NCBI GenBank assembly: GCA_024742765.1
Contig: JANSXT010000011.1
Span: 1 to 64,000 of the forward strand
Direction of reading: 5' to 3'
DNA length: 64,000 bases
From: Phyllobacteriaceae bacterium
GTDB lineage: Bacteria > Pseudomonadota > Alphaproteobacteria > Rhizobiales > Rhizobiaceae
In this document: in pieces, positions 7,550 to 16,445 of the stretch
Position numbering within the stretch: position 1 is the first letter of the stretch
Layout: the number at the start of each line of letters is the position of its first letter
Made by a program: the position numbers and the translations under genes
The notes under the pieces: generated by a model
Seen by the model: the letters and a program-made list of their open reading frames with translations, nothing else
Database searches by the model: none
Told to the model about the DNA's origin: nothing

Positions 7550-9184
7550 GTGCCAGAAAACCTCAAGATGCTCGCCGCCAATCTCAGCGCGCTCGGTCCG
7601 CGCCGGCTCATGCTGATGGCCGGTGTCTTCGTCCTTGTCCTGATGGCGGTCGGCATCGGCTCGGCTTTCCTCAACCGGCCCGCCTACCAGCCGCTCTATG
7701 TCGGCCTTGAGCGCGATGACGTTACGCGCATGGGCATGGTGCTGGGCGAGGCGGGCATCGTCTACGACGTCAACGCCGAGGGCACGACGCTGATGGTGCC
7801 GGCCGGCATGACGGGTCGCGCCCGCATGATCCTTGCTGAAAAGGGCCTGCCGTCCAGCGCCGGCGCCGGCTATGAATTGTTCGACAATCTCGGCTCGCTC
7901 GGCCTGACATCCTTCATGCAGGAGGTGACGCGCGTGCGCGCGCTGGAAGGCGAGATCGCTCGCTCGATCCAGACCATCAGCGGCGTCAAGGGCGCTCGCG
8001 TCCATATCGTCATGGCCGAGCGCGGCAATTTCCGCCGCGCCGAGCAGGTGCCGACGGCGTCGGTCATCATCCGTTTCGATCGCGCCGGCGTCGAAAGCCG
8101 CGCCAACGCCGTGCGTCATCTGGTTGCCGCCGCCGTGCCGGGCATGGTGGCCGACAATGTAACCGTGCTCGATTCCGCCGGCCGGCTTCTGGCTGCGGGC
8201 GAGGACCCGCTGACCAATTCGGCCTCCAGCGCCATCGGCATCGAGGCGACGGTCGAAAACCAGGTCGCCGACGGCATTCACCGCGCGCTCGCCGCAACGC
8301 TCGGCGCTGCCAATTTCCGGGTCAGCGTTCAGGCCGACATCAACACCGACCAGCGGCAGATCGAGGAGACGATCTTCGATCCCGACAGCCGCATCGAGCG
8401 CTCGGTGCAGATCGTGCGGGCCGAGGATGCGGCGACCGAGCAGATTTCCTCCGAACCGGTGACCGTCGAGCAGGACCTGCCGCAGGACGCGCAGCCCGGT
8501 GCCGGCGGCGGCAGCACGAACGAGCGCAGCGAGCGCCGTGAGGAAACGACGAACTATGAGCTGAGCTCGACGAGAACCGCAACCATTTCAAACGGTTACA
8601 ATGTCGATCGGCTGTCGATCGCCGTCGTCGTCAACCGCGCGCGCTTAATCGATGCCGATGGCCAGCCGCTGGCGCCGGCAGCGGTCGAGGAGCGTCTGGC
8701 GCAGATCCGGACGGTCGCCGCCGCGGCCGCGGGCATCGTCGAGGATCGCGGCGACGTTCTCAACATCACCGCCTTCGATTTCGTGGAAGGGGTCACCGCC
8801 GAGGGCTCGTCCGCGCCCGGCGCGATGGCTTCGCTCAATGAGCATCTGGGCACGGCGATCAACGCCTTTGCGTTCATCGCGGTCATTTTGGCGGTGATCT
8901 TCCTGGCGGTTCGTCCGATGATCAATGTGCTGCGCTCGGGCGAGTTCGCCCAGCAGGTGGCGCGCGTCGAGGGCTCCGAAACGCCGCTCCTGGCCAATGA
9001 GGCCGGCGACAGCGGCGTTGGCGAGGGCAGTGGCGAGGCCCTGGCCGACATGGCGGCCGAATCCATCCGCCTCAAGCCCGCCCCCGAAGAGCGCTTGTCG
9101 CGCATCATCGACATGAACGAGGAGCGCGCCGCGCAGATCCTCCGCCGCTGGCTGAACAATGAAGCGGTATCCGGCGATGCGTGA
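7550..9184 (+). CDS. fliF: FliF, flagellar MS-ring protein
   Basis: The 544-residue product has the FliF layout: N-terminal transmembrane helix (about 23-42), the two ring-building motifs (YQPLYVGLERDDVTRMG; VKGARVHIVMAERGNF), a disordered Gly/Glu-rich region (about 315-330), a C-terminal transmembrane helix (about 435-457) and a cytoplasmic FliG-binding tail near ERLSRIIDMNEERAAQILRR. It builds the inner-membrane ring that seats the motor and export gate. The start is GTG 7550 after GGGAAGAACC. Its position between the flagellins and motB differs from Sinorhizobium, where fliF opens the cluster. Confidence 0.97.
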   Translation: MPENLKMLAANLSALGPRRLMLMAGVFVLVLMAVGIGSAFLNRPAYQPLYVGLERDDVTRMGMVLGEAGIVYDVNAEGTTLMVPAGMTGRARMILAEKGLPSSAGAGYELFDNLGSLGLTSFMQEVTRVRALEGEIARSIQTISGVKGARVHIVMAERGNFRRAEQVPTASVIIRFDRAGVESRANAVRHLVAAAVPGMVADNVTVLDSAGRLLAAGEDPLTNSASSAIGIEATVENQVADGIHRALAATLGAANFRVSVQADINTDQRQIEETIFDPDSRIERSVQIVRAEDAATEQISSEPVTVEQDLPQDAQPGAGGGSTNERSERREETTNYELSSTRTATISNGYNVDRLSIAVVVNRARLIDADGQPLAPAAVEERLAQIRTVAAAAAGIVEDRGDVLNITAFDFVEGVTAEGSSAPGAMASLNEHLGTAINAFAFIAVILAVIFLAVRPMINVLRSGEFAQQVARVEGSETPLLANEAGDSGVGEGSGEALADMAAESIRLKPAPEERLSRIIDMNEERAAQILRRWLNNEAVSGDA

Positions 9185-9986
9185 GGCGTTCCACGCCCTT
9201 CTGCCCGATTTCGGCACGGATTCGGCCCCGGCCTTCGCTGGTCCGGTCGCTGCGGCGCCCTCTGACGGCTTCGTACCGTTCATCGGTGCCTCGCGGCAGC
9301 GGGCGGAATTTGACGCGTTCGATGAGCCGCATGCCGATGTGCCGCCGCAGGCGCCGGTTCCCGAAGCACCCGGGCCCATCGAGCCGCCACCGCCAAATGC
9401 CACGGGCGATGCCGCCGCGCTCCAATCCATGCTGTCGGAAGCCTTTTCGGCGGACATGGCGGCATCGGCGCCTTTTGAAGCCAGCGCCGGGCCGCAGCCC
9501 GAAGCGCAAATCGTTGCGGAAACGCCGATCGCTCCGGCCGGCCCCGACCCGGAACTTGTTGCCCGTGACGAACAGATCGCCGAACTGACCGCACGGATCG
9601 AAGCTCTGGAAAGCGCCCATGCGGCGGAGATGGCACGGCTCGTCGAGCAGGCGGTTCCCGCCATGGCCGACGGGGCGGCGGCAGCGGTTCGGTCGACGCT
9701 CGGCGCCGTTCTCGCCCATCCTCTGATGAGCGTTATCGAGGAAGCGGCGGTTGATCGTTTCTGCGCCGAACTGGCGGCCATGGTGAAGGCGGGCGAGGGC
9801 GTTGCCGTGCGTCTCAGCGGGCCGGAGATGCTTCTTGAAACGGTGCGCGAGCGTTGGCCCGATGGGCTCGCAATGCCGGAGATTGAGGCCGCCGAAACGG
9901 CTGAACTGGTCGCCATCGCCGACACCGCCGTCCTGTCGACCCGGCTCGAACAGGCCCGCAGTCTTTTGTTGGGAGGTGGCCGGTGA
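9159..9986 (+). CDS. FliH-like protein (putative export ATPase regulator)
   Basis: A 275-residue protein: a Pro/Ala-rich, low-complexity N-terminal half, a short coiled coil (about 130-165, ELTARIEALESAHAAEMARL), then a conserved-looking C-terminal domain. This layout and its position directly after fliF suggest an alphaproteobacterial FliH/YscL-type protein that binds the FliI ATPase, but the similarity is weak by eye. It overlaps the fliF 3' end by 26 bases from ATG 9159; an alternative ATG at 9177 gives an 8-base overlap. The end overlaps motB by 4 bases. Confidence is high that it is a gene, moderate for the role. Confidence 0.65.
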   Translation: MKRYPAMREAFHALLPDFGTDSAPAFAGPVAAAPSDGFVPFIGASRQRAEFDAFDEPHADVPPQAPVPEAPGPIEPPPPNATGDAAALQSMLSEAFSADMAASAPFEASAGPQPEAQIVAETPIAPAGPDPELVARDEQIAELTARIEALESAHAAEMARLVEQAVPAMADGAAAAVRSTLGAVLAHPLMSVIEEAAVDRFCAELAAMVKAGEGVAVRLSGPEMLLETVRERWPDGLAMPEIEAAETAELVAIADTAVLSTRLEQARSLLLGGGR

Positions 9987-11266
9987 GCGCCGCGCAGGAC
10001 CATCAGGAAATCATCATCATCAAGCGCGGCCATGGCGATCATGACGATCATCATGGCGGCGCCTGGAAGATCGCCTTCGCCGACTTCATGACGGCCATGT
10101 TCTGCCTGTTCCTGGTGCTCTGGCTGGTCAATGCGGCCAATGAAGAGACCAAACAGGCCGTCGCCAGCTATTTCAACCCGGTCAAGCTGGTCGACCGCAA
10201 CCGGTCGGTGAAAGGGCTTTACGACGCCCAGGGCATCCAGGAAGTGGAAGTCATCGACGCCGAGGGGACGGGCGCGGGCGGGTCCGGCGAGACCGACGCA
10301 TCCGGCAGCGGCCAGGCCGACAATCAGGGCAACCCGACGGGCGATGCCGCTTTCTTCGCCGATCCCTATGAAGTGCTCGACCAGATCGCCAGCAGCTTCG
10401 AGTCGGGCAGCACGAGCGGCCAGGAGCCGCAGAGCGGCGCCCGATCCTGGTCGACCGAACAGACCGACGCCTCGATCGAGACCTTCTTTGATCCGTTCGC
10501 GCCCGAGCGCTGGTCCGACATGCCGCGCGAGCCATTGTCGGACGCGCCGCTGTCGGAAACCGGCGCCCCGCCTGCGCCCGTACCCGGCGGTCAGACCGAG
10601 ACCGCGTTGGCCGATCCGTCGATGGACACGCAGGTCGAGCCTGCCCCGCAAGGCGCGCTTCAGGCTGCGCCCGAGCTGGCGACCGAAACCGCAGACACCG
10701 CCGAGGCCGAAACAGCCGAAATGGCCGAGGCAACGGAGATGGCCGAGACCGAGGCGGCCGACATCCCTTCGGATGAGGCGATTTCGCCGGCGACCGAGCA
10801 GACGGCCGAACAGTTGCGCACCGCGCTGACCGAGGTGCTGGCCGAAGCGTTCGGCGCCGACAGCGTGCTCGTCGAGCAATTGTCCGTCGAGGCACAGCCG
10901 GACGCGATCCTGATCTCGCTGACCGACAATCTGCAGATCCCGATGTTCGAGATCGGCTCGGCCGTGCCGTCGCCCCCGCTCGTCCTGGCGCTCGAAAAGG
11001 TCGGTTCCGTGATTGGCGAGCGGGCCGGCGGGCTGCGCCTCGAGGGCCATACCGATGCACGGCCCTTCATCTCGGGCAGTTCGGACAATTGGCAATTGTC
11101 GGCGGCCAGGGCGCAGGCGGCCTACTATATGCTCGTGCGCGGCGGCGTGCCCGAAAACCGGTTCCGCGCCGTGACCGGCCGCGCCGATCGCGATCTGGCC
11201 GTGCCCGACGATCCGTTCAGTGCCCGCAACCGCCGCATCGACATCCTGCTGGAGCTTGGCTCGTGA
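9983..11266 (+). CDS. motB: MotB, flagellar motor stator protein
   Basis: The 427-residue product has a His/Asp-rich cytoplasmic tail, then WKIAFADFMTAMFCLFLVLW, a single transmembrane helix with the proton-accepting Asp at about residue 34. A long, acidic, low-complexity linker follows (about 95-270), then a C-terminal OmpA/MotB peptidoglycan-binding domain with LRLEGHTDARPF and NRFRAVTGRADRD. The start is GTG 9983 with GGAGG 8 bases upstream. It anchors the stator to the cell wall; the partner motA is outside the window. The long linker is characteristic of rhizobial MotB, which pairs with periplasmic MotC. Confidence 0.95.
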   Translation: MSAAQDHQEIIIIKRGHGDHDDHHGGAWKIAFADFMTAMFCLFLVLWLVNAANEETKQAVASYFNPVKLVDRNRSVKGLYDAQGIQEVEVIDAEGTGAGGSGETDASGSGQADNQGNPTGDAAFFADPYEVLDQIASSFESGSTSGQEPQSGARSWSTEQTDASIETFFDPFAPERWSDMPREPLSDAPLSETGAPPAPVPGGQTETALADPSMDTQVEPAPQGALQAAPELATETADTAEAETAEMAEATEMAETEAADIPSDEAISPATEQTAEQLRTALTEVLAEAFGADSVLVEQLSVEAQPDAILISLTDNLQIPMFEIGSAVPSPPLVLALEKVGSVIGERAGGLRLEGHTDARPFISGSSDNWQLSAARAQAAYYMLVRGGVPENRFRAVTGRADRDLAVPDDPFSARNRRIDILLELGS

Positions 11267-12696
11267 CGGCCCTTGGCACGATCCGTCCGGCCATGTGCCT
11301 GCCGCTGGCCGCAGCGATGCTGGCCGGCGCCGGCCTTCCGGCGTTTGCGGACCTGCCGACGCGCCCGCTCGGCGCGGTGCGGTCGCTGCATCACATCCAG
11401 GACCAGATCGCGCGCGGCGATCGGTCCGCCTTCCAGCTCCAGTCCAGTACGTTGCGGGTCATCGACGAACTCTTCGCTTCGCTCGATGCGGACGCGCTGG
11501 CCGATCCGGCCGAGCGCCGCGCGGTGCTTGCCTATGCGGTCAGCGGCGGTAATCCGGCGACCTTTGCCCGGCTCTATGACACGCTCGCCAGGCAATCCGG
11601 TGACGATGAGAAGGCGCTCGCCGCCGCCGTCGCCGAAGCGCTGCTCGACAAGACGATCAGCAATGAAGCGGCCGCCAACCCGATGGTGCTCGGCGGCATG
11701 CTGGGCGCGGGGCTGGCCCTGATCAACGGCATCAACGCCGAAATGCCGCTCGAGCAGATCGGCCATCTCAAGCAGGTTACGCTTCTGGCGCCGGGGACGC
11801 TGATCGAGGAATCGGCGCTCAGGCGCTTGATGCCGATCCTCGCGCAAACCCATGATCACAAAGAGTTTTTGACGGCCGCCAGCCGCTATGCGCGCACCTT
11901 CGTTAACTCGCCCTACGCATCCGACTTCGCCGTCTCGCTGGTCAATGGCGGCATCGCGCTGACCAAGCCGTCCGACCAAAGACGGCTGGCCGAGATCATC
12001 CGCTTCATGCCGCCGGCGCACCGGCGCAGCATCGTAGCGCGGCAAATGCGGGCGGCGACGATCGACGGCAATTTCGCGCTGGTGCGCTTTCTGGAGGCCG
12101 AGTTCGCCGACGAGATCGAGGCCGGCAAGGCCGCCGTGGCGCGGCGCCAGGCGCCGGCGGCCGATCCGGTCGATGCCATGCGCCAGCGTCTTTATGTGCT
12201 GATGGCCAACATAGCCTCGGCCGATCATGAGTCCGTCGCGGCCGAACTCGATGCAATCGATGCCGACCAATTGTCGCCGGCTGACCGGCAGCTTCTCGGC
12301 GTTGCGCGCAATGTGATCCGCGAAATGACGCGATCCAACAGGCCGGAACCCGTGCCCGCGGCGCCGGCCAGCCAGGACGCCGAAATGGCGGCGGCAGACG
12401 CCGACGAGGCCGGCGCGCAAGACGGCCTCGGCTTGCCGATGCAGCCCGACGAGGCCGACGACGGCGTCAGAACAGTTCTGCCGGGCTATGGCAGCGCGGC
12501 AAGACCGGTCGAGCCTGCCGCCGTCCGTCCGTCGCCACAGGCCGGGCCGGCGCGCGGCGAAGACGTCGCCGGCAATGCGCCGGCGTCGGACGATGGCGAA
12601 GGCGACGCTTTGAGCGCGGAACATCGCGCATTCATGTCCAGCACGCGTGACGTATTGCTGGAAATCGATTCAGTATTGGAAGGGAGCGGCGGGTGA
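11263..12696 (+). CDS. motC: MotC, periplasmic motor protein
   Basis: A 477-residue secreted protein with a signal peptide (about 1-30, ending PAFA) and an all-helical Ala-rich body, plus an Asp/Glu/Pro-rich tail (about 360-440). In Sinorhizobium MotC binds the periplasmic part of MotB and needs the chaperone MotE; a motE-like gene is present at 2447. The start is GTG 11263 because it overlaps the motB stop as GTGA and opens into the signal peptide; an in-frame extension to 11089 lies inside motB. The 3' end overlaps the next gene by 4 bases. Confidence 0.88.
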   Translation: MTALGTIRPAMCLPLAAAMLAGAGLPAFADLPTRPLGAVRSLHHIQDQIARGDRSAFQLQSSTLRVIDELFASLDADALADPAERRAVLAYAVSGGNPATFARLYDTLARQSGDDEKALAAAVAEALLDKTISNEAAANPMVLGGMLGAGLALINGINAEMPLEQIGHLKQVTLLAPGTLIEESALRRLMPILAQTHDHKEFLTAASRYARTFVNSPYASDFAVSLVNGGIALTKPSDQRRLAEIIRFMPPAHRRSIVARQMRAATIDGNFALVRFLEAEFADEIEAGKAAVARRQAPAADPVDAMRQRLYVLMANIASADHESVAAELDAIDADQLSPADRQLLGVARNVIREMTRSNRPEPVPAAPASQDAEMAAADADEAGAQDGLGLPMQPDEADDGVRTVLPGYGSAARPVEPAAVRPSPQAGPARGEDVAGNAPASDDGEGDALSAEHRAFMSSTRDVLLEIDSVLEGSGG

Positions 12697-14126
12697 CCCA
12701 GATTGCTGCCAGCGTAAAAACACCTCTTGATGCGGCGGCCGTTGCAGAGCGCCAAGGCAATGCCAAGGGGAAGGGCAAGGGCGAGGCCGACGGAGCGTTC
12801 GCACGGCTCGTCAAGGATGCCGGCGCCGGCGCGCGCAAGGCCGCACCGGACGCTGCGGCGGAAAACCCCGGACGGGCCATCCAGAAAACCGGCCGGCCGG
12901 AAGGCTTGTCGGAGAATGGAAAGACGGTCGACGCCGCCGATGCCATCGCGCGCGGCACGGTGCGAAGCGAAGGCGAGCAGTCCGCATCCGAGGGCAACGC
13001 AGCGCGCGGCAAGGGTGCGGCCGCCAATGGTCCGGATGCCGGGAGCGGGCAGGCCATCCTCGTCGCGCGCCCGGTCGCGGGCGGGACACCGGCATCGGAA
13101 CCGGGCTCCGACAAGACCGACAAGACATCGGACGCCGAAGCGGAGAAGACCGCTGGGGCGAACGGCCCTGCCCAGGCCACCAAGGACGCCGAGACAGGCC
13201 AGCCGGCTGCGACCGGCCCCGCGCCGGTTGTCGCGGTGATGGCCGTTGCGCCCTATCTGACCGCGCGCACGGCCTCGGCCGACCCCTCGGGCAAACCCGG
13301 CGCGCCCCAGCCGCAGCGCTCGGCGGCAGGATCGGACGGCATTGCAGCCGGCGAGGCCATCGACGCGCCGATCGGCAAGGGCCAGGCCGCATCGTCGAGG
13401 GCCGAAACCATCGAAATGGCATTCGGCGCCGGCAAGGGCAGCAGGGATGGCGACGCACGCTTCGGCAATGCGCAGGCCGGCGGTGGCCAGGCTGCGGCGG
13501 TCAAGATCGGGACGTCATCTGTCGAAGGTCCATCAATCGCCGTCGGCGCCAGCGCCACGCCGCCGGCCGGCGGCGAAGCGCGGCCGTCCCAGCCACTGGT
13601 GGTTCCGCTCGATCTCGGCCGGGCGCTTGCGGGCGAGGGCAATCTTCCTGCATCCATGCGCGAAGCGGTCGCGTCGCACGTCGCCCGCGTCATGGCGGCG
13701 CCGGCCATGGCAGGGCAGCCGGTTTCGGTTCTGCGCATCCAGCTTCAGCCGGCCCATCTCGGCCAGATCAATGTCACGATGCGCATGTCCGGCGAGCAGA
13801 TGACCGTCACGCTGACACCCGACAGCGCGTCCGCGGCCCGTGCGCTCGGCTCCGATCAGGAGACGATCGCCACCGTGCTGCGGTCCGTTGGCGGCTCGTT
13901 TGCCGGCGCCAACATCGAGGTTGCCGGCGAAGGGCAGTTGCGCACCGGCGGCGACGACACCGCATCGCGCAGTTTCGAGGGCCGTCAGGGCGACCGATCC
14001 GGCGAGGGCGGTCGAAGCCCGTCGTCTGGCGGCGCGGGCGGTGGCGGCGATGGCATCGAGACGGGTCGCGGCAGCGCCCACAACGGCCCCCAACCGTCAA
14101 GCGCCGAGGGCCGAATCATTATCTGA
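12693..14126 (+). CDS. fliK: MotD/FliK, flagellar hook-length control protein
   Basis: The 477-residue product is Ala/Gly/Lys-rich and disordered for about 300 residues. It then has the FliK C-terminal domain (about 315-420) with VSVLRIQLQPAHLGQINVTM and MTVTLTPDSASAARAL, and a Gly/Ser-rich tail. Rhizobial motD was re-identified as fliK, the secreted ruler and export-switch protein. The start GTG 12693 overlaps the motC stop (GTGA). It ends the motB-motC-motD unit. Confidence 0.92.
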   Translation: MTQIAASVKTPLDAAAVAERQGNAKGKGKGEADGAFARLVKDAGAGARKAAPDAAAENPGRAIQKTGRPEGLSENGKTVDAADAIARGTVRSEGEQSASEGNAARGKGAAANGPDAGSGQAILVARPVAGGTPASEPGSDKTDKTSDAEAEKTAGANGPAQATKDAETGQPAATGPAPVVAVMAVAPYLTARTASADPSGKPGAPQPQRSAAGSDGIAAGEAIDAPIGKGQAASSRAETIEMAFGAGKGSRDGDARFGNAQAGGGQAAAVKIGTSSVEGPSIAVGASATPPAGGEARPSQPLVVPLDLGRALAGEGNLPASMREAVASHVARVMAAPAMAGQPVSVLRIQLQPAHLGQINVTMRMSGEQMTVTLTPDSASAARALGSDQETIATVLRSVGGSFAGANIEVAGEGQLRTGGDDTASRSFEGRQGDRSGEGGRSPSSGGAGGGGDGIETGRGSAHNGPQPSSAEGRIII

Positions 14127-14318
14127 TGGTAAACAGGTCGTTAACGCGATCGTTAAGACTTGTCCGAGCCTTGCCGCACAACGGCTTTTCGCGCGCCGAT
14201 TGCGCGATTTTTGATTCGTTTCATTTCAGCAATAGGCAAAAAATAGGGGGGTGAGAGGGGTTCCGGCCGGCCATACCAATAAGTCATCGCTTGGGGACTG
14301 ATTTGGCGGGCAACACAC
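14127..14318 (+). promoter_or_regulatory. Intergenic region upstream of ftcR
   Basis: About 190 AT-richer bases separating fliK from ftcR. It contains a small inverted repeat TTAACG-CGAT-CGTTAA (14141-14156) and a weak hairpin CGCGC/GCGCG followed by ATTTTT (about 14190-14213) that could end the upstream transcript. An A-rich tract follows. The ftcR promoter is expected here but I cannot assign -35/-10 boxes. Confidence 0.4.
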
Positions 14319-15056
14319 ATGATCGTAATTGTCGACGACCGGCGCGCCGTGCTGGACGCGTATCGGAGCATGTTTTTGCGTATTGGCTATTCCGTTTACG
14401 GAATGGATTCTTCGGAAATACAGGACTGGCTTGAAACCTCACCTTCCGAAGAGGTGCAGACGATCCAGTCATTCTTGGTCGGGCAAACAAACGACGAAGA
14501 CAGTCTGATCAATGCGCTGCGCGCCAAGACGCGCGTGCCGATCATTGCCATGCTGGAAACCGGCTCGCTCGACGAGACGCTGCAGCGCTTCGATATCGGC
14601 GCCGACGATGTGGTGCGCAAGCCCGTGCACGTGCGTGAGATTCTCGCCCGCATTTCGGCCATCCGCCGCCGGTCGGAGGAGAGCAAGACCTATATCGACT
14701 GTGGCAGGCTGCGTGTCTTCATGGACGGGCGCGATCCGCTGGTCGACGGCAAGCCGTTTCCGCTGCCGCGCCGCGAGCGCCGCGTTCTGGAATATCTTGC
14801 CGGCAATGGCGAGCGTCGCGCCTCGCGCACCCAGGTCTACAACGCCGTTTATGGCGTGCTCGAAGACCATGTCGAGGAGTGCGTGATCGAGAGCCACATC
14901 TCCAAGCTGCGCAAGAAGCTGACCCGCGTCCTTGGCGTCAACGTCATCGATTCGCGCCGCTATCTCGGTTACCGCCTGTGCATGGATTCGCTGCGCACGC
15001 CGGCCCCGTCCGTGCCCGCCGCCGCAGAGCAGCCTCAGGCAAGTTTGGCCGTGTAA
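14319..15056 (+). CDS. ftcR: FtcR, flagellar transcriptional regulator (OmpR-type, atypical receiver)
   Basis: The 245-residue product has an N-terminal receiver-like domain (about 1-115) beginning MIVIVDDRRAVLDAYRSMF and a C-terminal winged helix (about 125-225) with RRERRVLEYLAGNGERRASR and ECVIESHISKLRKKL. This matches FtcR (Brucella) / Rem (Sinorhizobium), activators of flagellar genes. The receiver has no obvious phospho-acceptor Asp in the usual beta-3 position, in line with an orphan regulator without a kinase. It stands alone after 190 noncoding bases and just upstream of flgE. Confidence 0.93.
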   Translation: MIVIVDDRRAVLDAYRSMFLRIGYSVYGMDSSEIQDWLETSPSEEVQTIQSFLVGQTNDEDSLINALRAKTRVPIIAMLETGSLDETLQRFDIGADDVVRKPVHVREILARISAIRRRSEESKTYIDCGRLRVFMDGRDPLVDGKPFPLPRRERRVLEYLAGNGERRASRTQVYNAVYGVLEDHVEECVIESHISKLRKKLTRVLGVNVIDSRRYLGYRLCMDSLRTPAPSVPAAAEQPQASLAV

Positions 15057-15090
15057 CCTTTCTCGCACAATCGCGAGAAGGGGTCCGCCC

Positions 15091-16341
15091 ATGAGTCTTT
15101 ATGGTATGATGCGCACCGGTGTGTCCGGTATGCAGGGGCAGGCAAGCAAGCTTTCCACGGTCGCCGACAACATCGCCAACTCGGCGACGACAGGTTACAA
15201 GAAGCTCGGCGTCGAGTTTTCGACGCTGGTCGTCAACAATCTTCCCAACAGCCACAATTCGGGCGGCATCGTCACTAATGTCCGTCAGCACGTCTCCCAG
15301 CAGGGCGTGCTGCAGTTCACCAGTTCGGCGCTAGATCTGGCCGTCGATGGCGGTGGCTTCTTCGTCGTCAAGGACCAGAACGGCGCCTCCTTCATGACGC
15401 GCTCGGGCGCCTTCGTGCCCGATGCCGAGGGGCGGCTGGTCAATTCGGCGGGCTATTTCCTGTCCGGCTACAGTTTCGAAAATGGCGATCCCGCGGTGAC
15501 CGCCAACAGTCTTGAAGGCACCGAGATCGTACGGCTGGACAACACCGCGATGGACGCGGCGGCGTCGCAGTTCGGCACGTTCCAGGTCAACTTCCCGTCC
15601 GATGCGCCCGTCGTCACCGGCACGCTGCCGTCGGCCAATGCCGCCACGTCGGAATTCTCCCAGAAGACCTCGGTCTTGGCCTATGGCGATCTGGGCGGCT
15701 CCGAGTTGCTCGATGTCTATATGACCAAGACCGCCGCCAACACGTGGGAGATCGCCGTCTTCGATCAGGCCCAGGCGGCTGCCGGCACCAATTTCCCCTA
15801 TGGATCGGGCCCCCTCGCCACCCAGACCGTGACCTTCGACGGCACGACCGGCCAGCTCAACGGCGCCACCAGCTTCACGGTTCCGGTGCCCAACGGGCAG
15901 CCGCTTGAATTCGATCTGACCAACTCCACGCAGCTTGCCGCCGACTTCACGGTCGCCGAGGTCAGCGTTGATGGCAACGCGCCCGCCACGGTCAAGCAGC
16001 TCAATATCGGCGCCGACGGCACCGTCTATGCGCAATATGAAAACGAGACGCTGCGCGCCCTGTTCCGCGTGCCGCTGGCCAACGTCATCAGCCCCGACCG
16101 GCTGACCTCGCTGTCGGGCAACGTGTTTGTCGCCAATGAGGAGAGCGGCGATGTCCGTCTCGGCTTCCCCGGCGAAGACGAGTTGGGATCGCTGGTCTCC
16201 GGCGCACTGGAATCCTCGAACGTCGATATCGCCGAGGAACTGACCGAAATGATCCAGGCGCAGCGCAACTACACCGCCAATTCCAAGGTCTTTCAGACCG
16301 GATCGGAGTTGATGGACGTCTTGTTAACACTCAAGCGTTAA
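15091..16341 (+). CDS. flgE: FlgE, flagellar hook protein
   Basis: The 416-residue product has the N-terminal rod/hook motif (SKLSTVADNIANSATTGYKK, about 19-38), a central D1/D2 region, and the C-terminal helix VDIAEELTEMIQAQRNYTAN. It polymerises into the hook. The ATG at 15091 follows GAGAAGGGG; an in-frame extension upstream to 14932 lies inside ftcR. The gene starts 34 bases after ftcR and is followed by a 100-base gap before flgK. Confidence 0.96.
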   Translation: MSLYGMMRTGVSGMQGQASKLSTVADNIANSATTGYKKLGVEFSTLVVNNLPNSHNSGGIVTNVRQHVSQQGVLQFTSSALDLAVDGGGFFVVKDQNGASFMTRSGAFVPDAEGRLVNSAGYFLSGYSFENGDPAVTANSLEGTEIVRLDNTAMDAAASQFGTFQVNFPSDAPVVTGTLPSANAATSEFSQKTSVLAYGDLGGSELLDVYMTKTAANTWEIAVFDQAQAAAGTNFPYGSGPLATQTVTFDGTTGQLNGATSFTVPVPNGQPLEFDLTNSTQLAADFTVAEVSVDGNAPATVKQLNIGADGTVYAQYENETLRALFRVPLANVISPDRLTSLSGNVFVANEESGDVRLGFPGEDELGSLVSGALESSNVDIAEELTEMIQAQRNYTANSKVFQTGSELMDVLLTLKR

Positions 16342-16445
16342 CCTTGGGCGGGTCGCGCGCTGAGGCGCGGCACGCCGGCACATAGGCCGCTCAATGATTG
16401 GGATGGGATGACGCCCGGTTTGGGGATGTCTGGCAGGTAGATGAA

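Noticed and set aside
8645-11095. Very long open frame on the minus strand across fliF-motB (816 codons)
   Set aside because: It is antisense to clearly recognised fliF, the FliH-like gene and motB, has a composition typical of GC-rich shadow frames, and shows no recognisable domain.
14190-14213. Strong terminator after fliK
   Set aside because: The stem is only about five base pairs with a short T run, so it is mentioned in the intergenic entry but not called as a terminator.
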